From: Proteus alimentorum
GTDB lineage: Bacteria; Pseudomonadota; Gammaproteobacteria; Enterobacterales; Enterobacteriaceae
Direction of reading: 5' to 3'
DNA: 64,000 bases
Assembly (NCBI RefSeq): GCF_002607735.1
Contig: NZ_NBVR01000036.1
Coordinates: 1 to 64,000 of the forward strand
The notes beneath the pieces are model-generated. The model was not told the origin of the DNA and ran no database searches. It saw nothing but the letters and a program-made list of their open reading frames with translations. Positions 1 through 8,158 of this stretch are shown here, piece after piece. The number at the start of each line of letters is the position of its first letter. The first letter of the stretch is position 1. The position numbers were made by a program, and so were the translations under genes.

Positions 1-30
1 CCCATGTGAGAGTAGGGAACTGCCAGGCAT
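1..30 (+). rRNA. rrf: 5S ribosomal RNA, 3' end only
   Basis: The first 30 bases match the conserved 3' end of enterobacterial 5S rRNA, finishing in AACTGCCAGGCAT. The rest of the gene and rRNA operon lie before the window. In E. coli an rRNA operon (rrnG) also sits close to the yfiM-pssA-patZ group, so the position fits. Only the terminal fragment can be seen. Confidence 0.93.
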
Positions 31-42
31 TAAATAAGACGA

Positions 43-73
43 GAAAGCCAACCCAATGGGTTGGCTTTTTTGC
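43..73 (+). terminator. rRNA operon terminator, probably bidirectional
   Basis: An AAAGCCAACCC stem pairs with GGGTTGGCTTTTTT around a short AAT loop, just after the 5S end. The run of T follows on the plus strand. The matching A-run lets it also serve yfiM, which converges from the other side. Confidence 0.88.
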
Positions 74-89
74 GTTTGGGGATAAAACA

Positions 90-437
90 CTATTTTAATT
101 GCTGATAAAGTAATGATCCCGCTACCGCACCAGCAACATCGTAAGCAAAATCATGCCAACTCCAGCCAGTACCTTCTGGGCGACTATCATAAATCTCCTT
201 CGCTGCACCTAGGCTAATCGAAAACGAGAGTCCAATTAATAATCCCTCTTTGTAACCATAATTTTGATGATCTGCATACGCATTTGCGCCTGCGGAGGCT
301 GCCATCGAAAATAAGAAATGCTGAGCTTTATCTTTGCCTTGCCAATTATCATTGGCAAAATGAAAAGAGTGGCACCCTGTTAAAATCATTATTGAGAATA
401 CAATAATTGGAAAGCCATCTTTAAGCTTTAGTTTCAT
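90..437 (-). CDS. yfiM: YfiM family lipoprotein
   Basis: A 115-residue protein of the YfiM family, a conserved enterobacterial lipoprotein of unknown role. It starts MKLKLKDG, has a hydrophobic segment and then a lipobox ending LTGC, so the Cys near residue 20 should be lipidated and the N-terminus cleaved. The body is glycine- and alanine-rich with hydrophobic stretches and the family-typical GKDKAQHF and GWSWHDFAYD motifs. A longer reading from a TTG at 539 would run through the pssA terminator, so the internal ATG at 437 is chosen. It lies downstream of pssA as in E. coli, but the terminator suggests its own promoter. Confidence 0.85.
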   Translation of the reverse strand: MKLKLKDGFPIIVFSIMILTGCHSFHFANDNWQGKDKAQHFLFSMAASAGANAYADHQNYGYKEGLLIGLSFSISLGAAKEIYDSRPEGTGWSWHDFAYDVAGAVAGSLLYQQLK

Positions 438-512
438 AAAAATAAAAGCCTTCTCACTGAAAGTTAATATTCTTAAATCAGATATATAGAGTATAGAAGA
501 GGATTGTTGATA

Positions 513-544
513 CAAAAAAGCCTTGCTGTAATTTAGCAAGGCTT
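513..544 (-). terminator. Intrinsic terminator of pssA
   Basis: A perfect 10-bp stem (AAGCCTTGCT with AGCAAGGCTT, loop of 6) is followed on the minus strand by six T. It lies 18 bp after the pssA stop codon and ahead of yfiM. Confidence 0.9.
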
Positions 545-561
545 ATCAAATGAAGCGTCGA

Positions 562-1920
562 TTAAAGTATGCGACTGATTAATCTATCAACACGAATACG
601 CCGTAATCGTTTGATTAATTTCTTCACTTTTAGAGGATAAAGTTTAATACTTTCTAGATCTTGGTAATGTTTCACGACAATAGTATGTTGGCGAATACAC
701 GCTAACTCATTGTGTCGTTGCTCATGTAATTCATGTTTAGGATCATGAATTAATATGGCATTTTCTAAATCTAATCCCCATGCGCGCGGATTAAGATTAT
801 TACCAGTAATTAATTGCCAGCTATCATCTACCCACATACCCTTTAAGTGATATGTATTATCGTTATCTTTCCAAAGTCTTACTGTTAATTGGTCATTATC
901 AATAAATCGTTGGAAACGTTGAGTAAATTTACGCAGATTGATCTCATAGAGATAAGGTAGAGCACCAATAATTTTAAATGGCTCTTCCGGTGGAATATAG
1001 AAGTCATTTGCGGTTTTATCACCAATAATAATTTCGACTTGCTTGCCATTTCTTAATAAATGACTGATTTGACGTACAAGGATCGCAGGTAAATTAAAAT
1101 AAGGTGTACAAATAACAAGCTTTTCTTCAGTAGAAGCCATAAGGTGAGAAATTGTCTTATTTAAGATATTTTTCTTACCTAAACCCATTAAAGGTGTTAC
1201 TGCCAGCTCGTTGTTAGAAGCATCGGCTTTAATATCATAGCCATCACGAGTGCGTAAATTGAAACGAAATTGGCGAATACAGTTTTTAATTTCGGCACAA
1301 CGAACTCTATTTTTGATATCCAATCGTTGAATTGCATCTGATTGTAAAAGATCAGTCACAATAAATTGCTTCATTGTAGAGGCTAATTCGCTATTTTGGA
1401 TGACGTGATATCTGTCATAACGATATTTATCCAGCTTGTGCAAGTAAACATTATTAATACTTGCGCCACTATAGATAATCGTATCATCAAAAATAAAGCC
1501 TTTAAGGTGTAATACACCTAATGCTTCACGAGTATTAACGGGAATGCCGTAAATAGGGATCTCGACATCAGGGTGTTGTTGTGCAACATGGTAATACCAA
1601 TCTGCATTCGTTGCATCAGCAGAGACACCAATACGCCCACGTTGAGCACGGTGCCAATCAACAATAACGGTAATGGATAATTCAGGACGTTGTTGTTTTG
1701 CGGTGTAAAGTGCATCAAGGATCTCTTCACCAGCCTCATCATGCTCTAGGTAAAGAGCTGTAATAAAGATCTCTTTCTTTGCTTGAGCAATGTATTTCAA
1801 TAAGGTGCTGCGAAACGCGGACGTCTGATAAAGCGTTTCAACATCAGCAACTGACTGAGCTAATTTAGGCAGTTGTGCAAGGTGTTGTTGATGCTTAGCA
1901 AGTTTTAGTTTAGACAACAT
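562..1920 (-). CDS. pssA: CDP-diacylglycerol--serine O-phosphatidyltransferase
   Basis: Makes phosphatidylserine from CDP-diacylglycerol and serine, the committed step to phosphatidylethanolamine; acts at the cytoplasmic face of the inner membrane. It belongs to the phospholipase D superfamily. Both HKD motifs are visible: H138-x-K140-x4-D145 (HLKGFIFDD) and H358-x-K360-x4-D365 (HLKGMWVDD). The C-terminus is strongly basic (KKLIKRLRRIRVDRLISRIL), as in E. coli PssA, and probably binds acidic lipids. Length of 452 residues is close to 451 in E. coli. The ATG at 1920 (MLSKLKL) is preferred over the GTG one codon upstream because it matches the E. coli start. Confidence 0.97.
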   Translation of the reverse strand: MLSKLKLAKHQQHLAQLPKLAQSVADVETLYQTSAFRSTLLKYIAQAKKEIFITALYLEHDEAGEEILDALYTAKQQRPELSITVIVDWHRAQRGRIGVSADATNADWYYHVAQQHPDVEIPIYGIPVNTREALGVLHLKGFIFDDTIIYSGASINNVYLHKLDKYRYDRYHVIQNSELASTMKQFIVTDLLQSDAIQRLDIKNRVRCAEIKNCIRQFRFNLRTRDGYDIKADASNNELAVTPLMGLGKKNILNKTISHLMASTEEKLVICTPYFNLPAILVRQISHLLRNGKQVEIIIGDKTANDFYIPPEEPFKIIGALPYLYEINLRKFTQRFQRFIDNDQLTVRLWKDNDNTYHLKGMWVDDSWQLITGNNLNPRAWGLDLENAILIHDPKHELHEQRHNELACIRQHTIVVKHYQDLESIKLYPLKVKKLIKRLRRIRVDRLISRIL

Positions 1921-2098
1921 CACAGTGCTTAATTCTCTTGTTTATGATGGCAGATGGAGCCATCGTCCATGTGGATTTTCTTTAACCGATCTTCTGATCA
2001 TAACATTAGTTATATGGGATGTACGCATAAAATCATCATATATAGCTAATTTATCAAAGGATGCGTGAACAATCACATAAAGAAATTTTCTTTTATGA

Positions 2099-4768
2099 TT
2101 ATAGCATTGGACTATCTTTTGATGATCCAAGCTGTAAGTCAAGATTGACTATTCCTTCATCAAATTGTACTTCAACAGAAAATCCCAGTTTTTTCGCTAA
2201 ACTTATCATGTTGCGATTTTCAGGCATTGTTATTGCGGTTAAACGTTTAATGCCATGTTCTCTAGTATAGTTGATAAGTTTAGTCATAAGTTGATGACCT
2301 AAAGTATTTCCTTTTAAATCAGAACGCACAAGAATAGCAAATTCTGCATGCTGATTATCAGGATCTGCCATTGCACGGGCAACACCAATAATTTCAGGCT
2401 GATCTTCTGGATTTCGGATTGCAACAAAAGCCATTTCTCGATCGTAGTCAATTTGTGTCATATTAGCGAGATCGTCATGCGTAAACTCACTGATCTCACT
2501 AAAGTAGCGATAATAAAGATCTTCTTTTGTTACTTGGTTTATAAAGGTTTTTAGTAACGGTTCATCTTCCGGCAAAATAGGGCGGATAAAGCAAGGATTG
2601 TTATCTCTTAGAAAGAAGGTTTCTTCTAATTCATTGGGATAAGGGCGAATAGAGAGTCTTTGATGAGGATCGCCTTGTAGAGGTGCTAACTCCATTGCGA
2701 CATCGAGTAATGTAAAATCATTACCTGAAGCTAATAGAGGATGAATATCTAATCTGACAATTTGTGGGCAATCTAAAAGTAAATGAGAAACTTGCACTAA
2801 AAAATGGCTTAGACTTAATATATTTAGAGGCTGTAAAGCGCTTCTCGGTTGTATCTTTCCGCTTTTTATCGCATTAATAACCAAATAACGGGCAAGCGCC
2901 ATATTAAGAGGTGGCAAAGCAACTGCGGCTTTAGTTTCTATTTGCCACTCAACTCCCCCTTCACCCAATACAATTAATGGGCCAAAAATAGGATCTTGCT
3001 CTATCGCCACACGTAGTTCTTGAGAGCCAGCTCGATTCGCCATACTTTGCACCAATAAACCTTGGATTTGCGCTTGAGGGTACAGCTCCGTGACACGCTC
3101 TATAATGGCATGCGCTGCTGATGATACTTCTGTGCTGTCTCGAAGGTAAAGCATAACACCTTGTACTTCGGATTTATGAGGGATATCAGGAGAACGCAAT
3201 TTCAGTGCAACAGGATAACCAATCTTTTCAGCAATATTGACGGCTTCTTGAGCATTATGGGCAATCCAAGTAGGAAGTGTATTAAAGCCATAAGCTTTCA
3301 TAATGGGTTGAACTTGGTGTGTGTCTAATCGATATTGCTTATTTTTTAATGCTTCTTCAATGCAACGATGTGCTTGCTGTGTATTCATTTTGACATCTAA
3401 AGGCAATGCGGGTGTTTCTTTTAACTGTTTCTGATTTCGACGATATTCCACCATATGCATAAATGCAGTGACGGCACCTTCTGGTGTTCGATAGGTTGGA
3501 ATTCCTGCTTCACTAAATAATTTACGCGATTGCTGAGAGGAATACTCTCCGCCCCAGTTAGTAAAAACGGTAAGCCATTTACGTCGAGGGTGTTTATTTA
3601 TGGCTTCTATGACTCGTTGCGCAGTTTCAATACTCGGCGCAATGGCACTCGGGGTGTGAATAAGGAGTAAAGCATCATGATCATGACTATCTAACAAACA
3701 ATTCAATGCCAAAATATAACGATCAACCGTTGTATCATCACCTAAATTTAGCGGATTACGAATGCCATTTTCTTCTTGGATCACATTTTGTAGTTTTTGT
3801 TTTGTTTCATCTGTAAGTTGTGCAAGCTTTCCTGAATGCAAAAATAGTTCATCAACTGCCATCGCAGCAGGTGCAGAGCCATTACTCATAATCATTAATC
3901 TTTCGCCTTTTAAAGGCGTCATATAGCTAAGTGTTTCAACGGCAGAAAACATTTCATGGGTATCTTGTACTCGTAATAACCCCGCACGTTGAAAAGCCGC
4001 ATCATAAGCCACGTCATAACTAGGTGTATCGCCCAATAACAGTTGCGCTTTTTGAGTACGACCACTTTTTATCACAAGGATCGGTTTATTGCGCGAAGCA
4101 CTACGTGATGCCGACATAAAACGTCGTGCATCTTTTATATGTTCGAGATGCAATAAAATAGCACTGGTTTTGCTGTCTCTTGCCAGAAAATCCAATAAAT
4201 CATCGACTTGAATATCTTGGTTATCACCTAACGCAATAAAATAGGAGAAGCCGATATTTCGATAATAAGCCCAATCTAAAATTGTGTTGGCGACAGCTGC
4301 TGATTGCGAAATAAAAGCTAATTTCCCTTTTTTAACTGGAAGAGGGGAAAAACTGGCATTTACCCCTTGCCACGGTGCTAAAAGCCCCAAACTATTGGGG
4401 CCAAGTAAACGGATATGATATTGCTGACAAAGTAATTTTATTGGTTGGAATTGTTCCGGTTGTGCAGAAAGCACAATCACGGCTTTACAACCCGATCCAC
4501 CTAATTGCTTTAGTAGCTCAAGGTTGCGGCGATGATGTGTACAAATAATTGCGAGATCAGGAACTTGAGGTAACTTGTCAATAGAAGGATAAGTGAAAAC
4601 ACCAGAGACAGAGCCACGAGAGGGATTAATCGGAAACACTGGACCGTTAAATCCACCACTGAGCAAATTCTTCATCATGGTGGTTCCTGCTCGACCTAAT
4701 TTTTCAGAGGCACCGATCACTGCAATCGATTTAGGACGTAATAGTGCTTCAAGACCTCGTTGGCTCAT
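2099..4768 (-). CDS. patZ: Protein lysine acetyltransferase (acyl-CoA synthetase-like/GNAT fusion)
   Basis: 889-residue homologue of E. coli PatZ (YfiQ/Pka, 886 aa), which acetylates lysines of metabolic enzymes such as acetyl-CoA synthetase. An N-terminal CoA-binding Rossmann domain (about 8-105, GASEKLGRAGTTM) and succinyl-CoA-ligase-like regions (about 150-450) lead to an ATP-grasp-like segment (about 480-690). The C-terminal GNAT domain (about 735-885) is the acetyltransferase and shows the acetyl-CoA loop region RSDLKGNTLGHQLM. The start has a GGAG ribosome site (CGCTGGAGTAAAT). It follows tapT by 28 bp and precedes pssA, the E. coli gene order, and is probably co-transcribed with tapT. 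Confidence 0.95.
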   Translation of the reverse strand: MSQRGLEALLRPKSIAVIGASEKLGRAGTTMMKNLLSGGFNGPVFPINPSRGSVSGVFTYPSIDKLPQVPDLAIICTHHRRNLELLKQLGGSGCKAVIVLSAQPEQFQPIKLLCQQYHIRLLGPNSLGLLAPWQGVNASFSPLPVKKGKLAFISQSAAVANTILDWAYYRNIGFSYFIALGDNQDIQVDDLLDFLARDSKTSAILLHLEHIKDARRFMSASRSASRNKPILVIKSGRTQKAQLLLGDTPSYDVAYDAAFQRAGLLRVQDTHEMFSAVETLSYMTPLKGERLMIMSNGSAPAAMAVDELFLHSGKLAQLTDETKQKLQNVIQEENGIRNPLNLGDDTTVDRYILALNCLLDSHDHDALLLIHTPSAIAPSIETAQRVIEAINKHPRRKWLTVFTNWGGEYSSQQSRKLFSEAGIPTYRTPEGAVTAFMHMVEYRRNQKQLKETPALPLDVKMNTQQAHRCIEEALKNKQYRLDTHQVQPIMKAYGFNTLPTWIAHNAQEAVNIAEKIGYPVALKLRSPDIPHKSEVQGVMLYLRDSTEVSSAAHAIIERVTELYPQAQIQGLLVQSMANRAGSQELRVAIEQDPIFGPLIVLGEGGVEWQIETKAAVALPPLNMALARYLVINAIKSGKIQPRSALQPLNILSLSHFLVQVSHLLLDCPQIVRLDIHPLLASGNDFTLLDVAMELAPLQGDPHQRLSIRPYPNELEETFFLRDNNPCFIRPILPEDEPLLKTFINQVTKEDLYYRYFSEISEFTHDDLANMTQIDYDREMAFVAIRNPEDQPEIIGVARAMADPDNQHAEFAILVRSDLKGNTLGHQLMTKLINYTREHGIKRLTAITMPENRNMISLAKKLGFSVEVQFDEGIVNLDLQLGSSKDSPML

Positions 4769-4796
4769 ATTTACTCCAGCGTTTCATTATCAACTG

Positions 4797-5498
4797 CTAT
4801 TCAATGTAGCTGATTTGCTCTTCTTTTGCCTGACTCCGGTCTGGTTTTCCAAGTAAATATTGTTGACGAAAGTAACTAAAATGAGAAAAAAGTTGTTGTG
4901 AGGCTTGAATATCACCGACATTCTCTAAAATAGAAGCTGCAACTTCGGCTGTACAATGTTGATCTTCTCTTGCTGCTTGGCGAAGTATGTACTCACATTT
5001 ACTAGTCTCATTTAAAGAAAAGAGAGGCAATTCATTGAGATAAGGGCTTTTGCGAAACATTTTGCGTGCTTCACTCCAAGTGCCATCAAGGAGGATAAAC
5101 AAAGGTGGTTTGCTATTTACAGGGAGTTGGTTGTATACAACACGTTCACTTGATGCATAGCTTTCAGGGAAGACTACATACGCTTGTCTATCCGGTGTAT
5201 TGATTAGATCAAGTAAGGCTTGTTCTGGAGTGGTTCGGGACCATAAAAAAGCCTGCGTGTCTGGTAATACATCGGCAATTAATTTCCCTGTATTACTTGG
5301 CTTCATCACTTCAGTATCATACATCAATAAACAAAATTGGCTTTTTGCAGGTTGATTGACAATCGTGTCACAAAGACACTGTTTTTCAGGTAATAAGCAA
5401 AAAGTGCAACGTTTTGTACGAAAACCTCGCGCTTTAAAAGGGCGAGTTGAAATTGAAAGCCGATATTGACGAAGTCGAGAGACTGCATTGTCATGCAT
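4797..5498 (-). CDS. tapT: tRNA-uridine aminocarboxypropyltransferase (DTW domain)
   Basis: Homologue of E. coli TapT (YfiP), which adds the acp group from S-adenosylmethionine to U47 of tRNAs. The N-terminal cysteine cluster C31-x2-C34-x6-C41-x-C43 (CTFC...CLC) and the family DTW-type motif D138-G-T-W (LLDGTWSEARKMF) are present, as is MKPSNTG. A longer frame begins at 5519, but the second Met at 5498 (MHDNAVSRLRQYRLSI) aligns with the E. coli start; neither has a strong ribosome site. Predicted length is 233 residues. First gene of the minus-strand tapT-patZ-pssA run. Confidence 0.9.
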   Translation of the reverse strand: MHDNAVSRLRQYRLSISTRPFKARGFRTKRCTFCLLPEKQCLCDTIVNQPAKSQFCLLMYDTEVMKPSNTGKLIADVLPDTQAFLWSRTTPEQALLDLINTPDRQAYVVFPESYASSERVVYNQLPVNSKPPLFILLDGTWSEARKMFRKSPYLNELPLFSLNETSKCEYILRQAAREDQHCTAEVAASILENVGDIQASQQLFSHFSYFRQQYLLGKPDRSQAKEEQISYIE

Positions 5499-5643
5499 AA
5501 CAGAGAGACCAAAAATCATAAATATAAGGAAGGAACGAATATTATCATGATACCCAAAGGTCTACTATCAGTTGTTTTTTTTATGAAAGCTAATTTACGG
5601 GATGGTAATAGGATTATTATTATTTAATAATTTGTGGTGACTT

Positions 5644-6708
5644 ATGAACATAACGCCAATTTCTTTTATTGCCAATGAACAGTGTATTAAAGATAATGAA
5701 ATTAAAAATCTATTTGATATCTTTGATATTCAGCTTTTTAATAATGATAGTTTGAGCTTCAATCTTGATATTGCTAAAAATCAAATAAATGAACTCGCTA
5801 ATTCCGTAAGGAATTGAAGTTCAAAAGATTTAGATTATTTAGTAAATATCATGTTTCATGATGATATAAAAATAAGTTTATATGCAACTAACCAACTCTA
5901 CTTAATTTATTCAAAATTAAATAATTCGATAAGAGGAGATATTAAAGAGTTAATTAAATCACTCTATGAAATAAAAGTAAGAGACGATAAAGAATATTTC
6001 AAAGAACGACCTTTATTAAGTGCGATGGCTTGTGGAAAATCGATTGCTGGACAACAGGGGAAAGGGAATAATGTTTTTATCTCAGCGATTGATAACTATT
6101 TAAATGTGAAATGTAATGATAGTGTATTGGCCAATAGTACTGAAAGTGTAAGCAGTAATAATCGTTATATCTCTTCATCAGAATTACAATCTTGGGCTTC
6201 ATTTCAATCCTATCAATGTGATATCGGTCACTATGAAACAATACTCAAAAAAATAGAAAGTGGCAAAAAAAGTGATGAATTAAAAAATCACGTAATTTTA
6301 GTCAACAATAACCATTGGGTTGCATTGTTTACTTATAAAGATAGCTGTTTTTTATGTGACTCATTACCCTCAACCAAAAAAGAAAATGATGATCGCAATA
6401 AATTATTAACTAGACTAGAGGAAAAAGAATTTCATACTTTCAATATAGAATATAATTTACAAAAAAATGTACCTAATGGATGTGGCCTTTTTGCGATTAA
6501 TTATATTGATAGTTTACAAAATGAATTGAATAAATTAAATAATGAAAAAGAAGCTGATTTAACATCCACAATAGAAACAGTATTACAAAATACAGGAAAA
6601 AATTTTTTAAACCAGAGTGATGGAGACCAAACCACATTTAATCATGATGTTAGGAAAAAATTGATCATGGATACACTTTTCCGTTTTGTTGAATCTAGTT
6701 ATAAATAG
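5644..6708 (+). pseudogene. CE-clan cysteine protease (SseL/ElaD/Ulp1-like), interrupted by in-frame TGA
   Basis: An ATG at 5644, with GGTG just upstream, opens a frame of 57 codons that stops at TGA 5815-5817. The same frame then continues uninterrupted to 6708, so a single nonsense codon splits a 354-codon gene. The downstream 285-residue part (from ATG 5851, which has no ribosome site) holds the whole catalytic domain: His155 in NNHW, Asp170 in CFLCDS and Cys211 in PNGCGLF. The His-to-Asp spacing of 15 and the NGCGLF nucleophile motif are typical of clan CE (Ulp1, SseL, ElaD) deubiquitinases or deSUMOylases. It is much more AT-rich than its neighbours and occupies the trxC slot of E. coli, suggesting horizontal gain. 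Substrate unknown. Family call is by motif only. Confidence 0.72.
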
Positions 6709-6826
6709 CGCTCTTACATATTGATATACCAGTTATTTTCTGTTAATAAAAAGTTAAATCTAATCTTATTTTTAAAGAGAGAATTTTTTGATATAAGTTT
6801 ATCTCTTACTCTGCGTGATTCTCTCG

Positions 6827-6855
6827 GTGACAGTTGCTAAACTATCATGTAATCT
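6827..6855 (+). promoter_or_regulatory. Probable sigma-70 promoter of yfiF
   Basis: GTGACA (6827-6832) and TAATCT (6850-6855) are separated by 17 bp, and the start codon follows 27 bp later. Visual match only. Confidence 0.45.
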
Positions 6856-6882
6856 GCGCCCCTATTGCAGTTGGAGAGACAA

Positions 6883-8046
6883 ATGAACGATTCTTATGAA
6901 GGTAAAAACGGCAAAGTAAAAGTGATGTATGTCCGTAGTGAGGACAATGCCGATAATAAACCTAAAAAACCATCCCGCCGTCCTGAAAATGGTCGTGGTG
7001 ATAGCCGTGATAACAAACGCGGTGATAACCGTGGCGACAAAAATCGTGATAATAGACGTGGTGATAACCGCGACGATAAAAATCGCGATAACAGACGTGG
7101 TGATAACAAATTTTCTCGTCGTGATGACCGCGGTGCAGGTAAGCCTTCAGGGCGTGGCGCATCACGTAATGAATCAAAACCTTCTCGCGATAGCGAAGGC
7201 GGAAGCTTTTCTCCGTGGAAAACGATTTCTCGTCCTGCTGGCGAAGAGGCAATTAAAGAGCACGATGGCATTACAGGCAAGAGCCAAATCGATCCTGAGC
7301 AGTTGCGTCGTCAGCGTTTAGAAGAAACACGCATTTATGGTGAAAATGCCTGTCAGGCAATGTTTAAAAATCGTCCTGATGCCATTGTTCGTGCTTGGTT
7401 TTTACAAGATGTGACACCGCGTTTTCGTGATGCACTAAAATGGATGGCTGCAAACCGTAAAGCCTATCACGTTGTTGAAGAAGAAGAGATGGTCAAAGCC
7501 GCTCGTACCGATCACCATGGTGGCGTGTGCTTCTTAATTAAAAAACGTGTCGGTCATGATGCAGAAACCTATCTGAAAGATGCACCTGAACATGATTGCG
7601 TATTAGCACTTGAAGATGTGGGGAATCCACATAATGTCGGTGCAATTATGCGCAGTTGTGCGCACTTTGGTGTGAAAGGGGTTATCTCTCCTGATTCTGC
7701 TGTATTAGAATCAGGTGCTGCTGTTCGTACCGCAGAAGGTGGTGCTGAATATATCCAAGGTATTGATGCTGATAACTTTGCTCAAACGTTAGATAAATTT
7801 AAAAAAGCAGGTTATACGCTGGTGGCAACATCAAGCCATAAAGGCAGTGTGCCATTATCAAAAGCACAATTACCAGCGAAAATGGTGCTTATCTTAGGTC
7901 AAGAGAAAGATGGCTTAAGTGAAAGTACTTTAAATCAAGGTGATATGAGCATTTACATCGGTGGTACTGGGCATGTTGAAAGCTTAAATGTCTCTGTGGC
8001 TTCTGGTGTGTTATTAGCAGAATGGTGGCGTCAGCACCAAGGCTAA
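6883..8046 (+). CDS. yfiF: TrmH/SpoU family RNA 2'-O-methyltransferase YfiF
   Basis: 387-residue homologue of E. coli YfiF (345 aa), a SPOUT-class RNA methyltransferase whose substrate I cannot name with confidence. The C-terminal SPOUT domain (about 235-385) shows NPHNVGAIMRSCAHFG, ILGQEKDGLS and SLNVSVASGVLLAEWW, the three trefoil-knot motifs; a SpoU substrate-binding domain precedes it. Residues 25-90 are a charged low-complexity linker rich in Arg, Asp, Gly and Asn, probably disordered and RNA-binding, and longer than in E. coli. The ATG at 6883 is chosen over one at 6865: it has a GGAGAG site and the MNDSYEGKNGKVKVMYVRS start matches E. coli. Confidence 0.92.
   Translation: MNDSYEGKNGKVKVMYVRSEDNADNKPKKPSRRPENGRGDSRDNKRGDNRGDKNRDNRRGDNRDDKNRDNRRGDNKFSRRDDRGAGKPSGRGASRNESKPSRDSEGGSFSPWKTISRPAGEEAIKEHDGITGKSQIDPEQLRRQRLEETRIYGENACQAMFKNRPDAIVRAWFLQDVTPRFRDALKWMAANRKAYHVVEEEEMVKAARTDHHGGVCFLIKKRVGHDAETYLKDAPEHDCVLALEDVGNPHNVGAIMRSCAHFGVKGVISPDSAVLESGAAVRTAEGGAEYIQGIDADNFAQTLDKFKKAGYTLVATSSHKGSVPLSKAQLPAKMVLILGQEKDGLSESTLNQGDMSIYIGGTGHVESLNVSVASGVLLAEWWRQHQG
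7024..7101 (+). repeat. Two 39-bp tandem repeats inside yfiF
   Basis: Units 7024-7062 and 7063-7101 each encode 13 residues: DNRGDKNRDNRRG, then DNRDDKNRDNRRG. They differ mostly at third codon positions. They lengthen the RGD/N-rich linker of YfiF. Confidence 0.85.
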
Positions 8047-8074
8047 TCGCTTTATTGCTTTAAAGAATAATATA

Positions 8075-8142
8075 AAAAATCCCGCTTGGATTGTTTGAAC
8101 TGAACTGACTTCAGTTAATTTAACAATCAGCGGGATTTTTAT
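8075..8142. terminator. Bidirectional terminator between yfiF and emrB
   Basis: AAAAATCCCGC with GGATTGTT on the left pairs with AACAATC and GCGGGATTTTT on the right. A-run and T-run flank the stem, so it can stop both converging genes. Confidence 0.85.
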
Positions 8143-8158
8143 TTTTACTGGTGTTTAG

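Noticed and set aside
1942-2142. 66-codon frame between pssA and patZ
   Set aside because: It overlaps the patZ end, has no recognisable features and no good start signal.
5815-5817. TGA read as selenocysteine
   Set aside because: No hairpin of SECIS type is visible right after the TGA and clan CE proteases of this type use Cys at a different site. A nonsense change is simpler.
6894-7280. Open frame on the minus strand opposite yfiF
   Set aside because: It mirrors the RGD/N repeat region and is Arg/Leu/Ser-rich, as expected of an antisense shadow. No ribosome site or homology.
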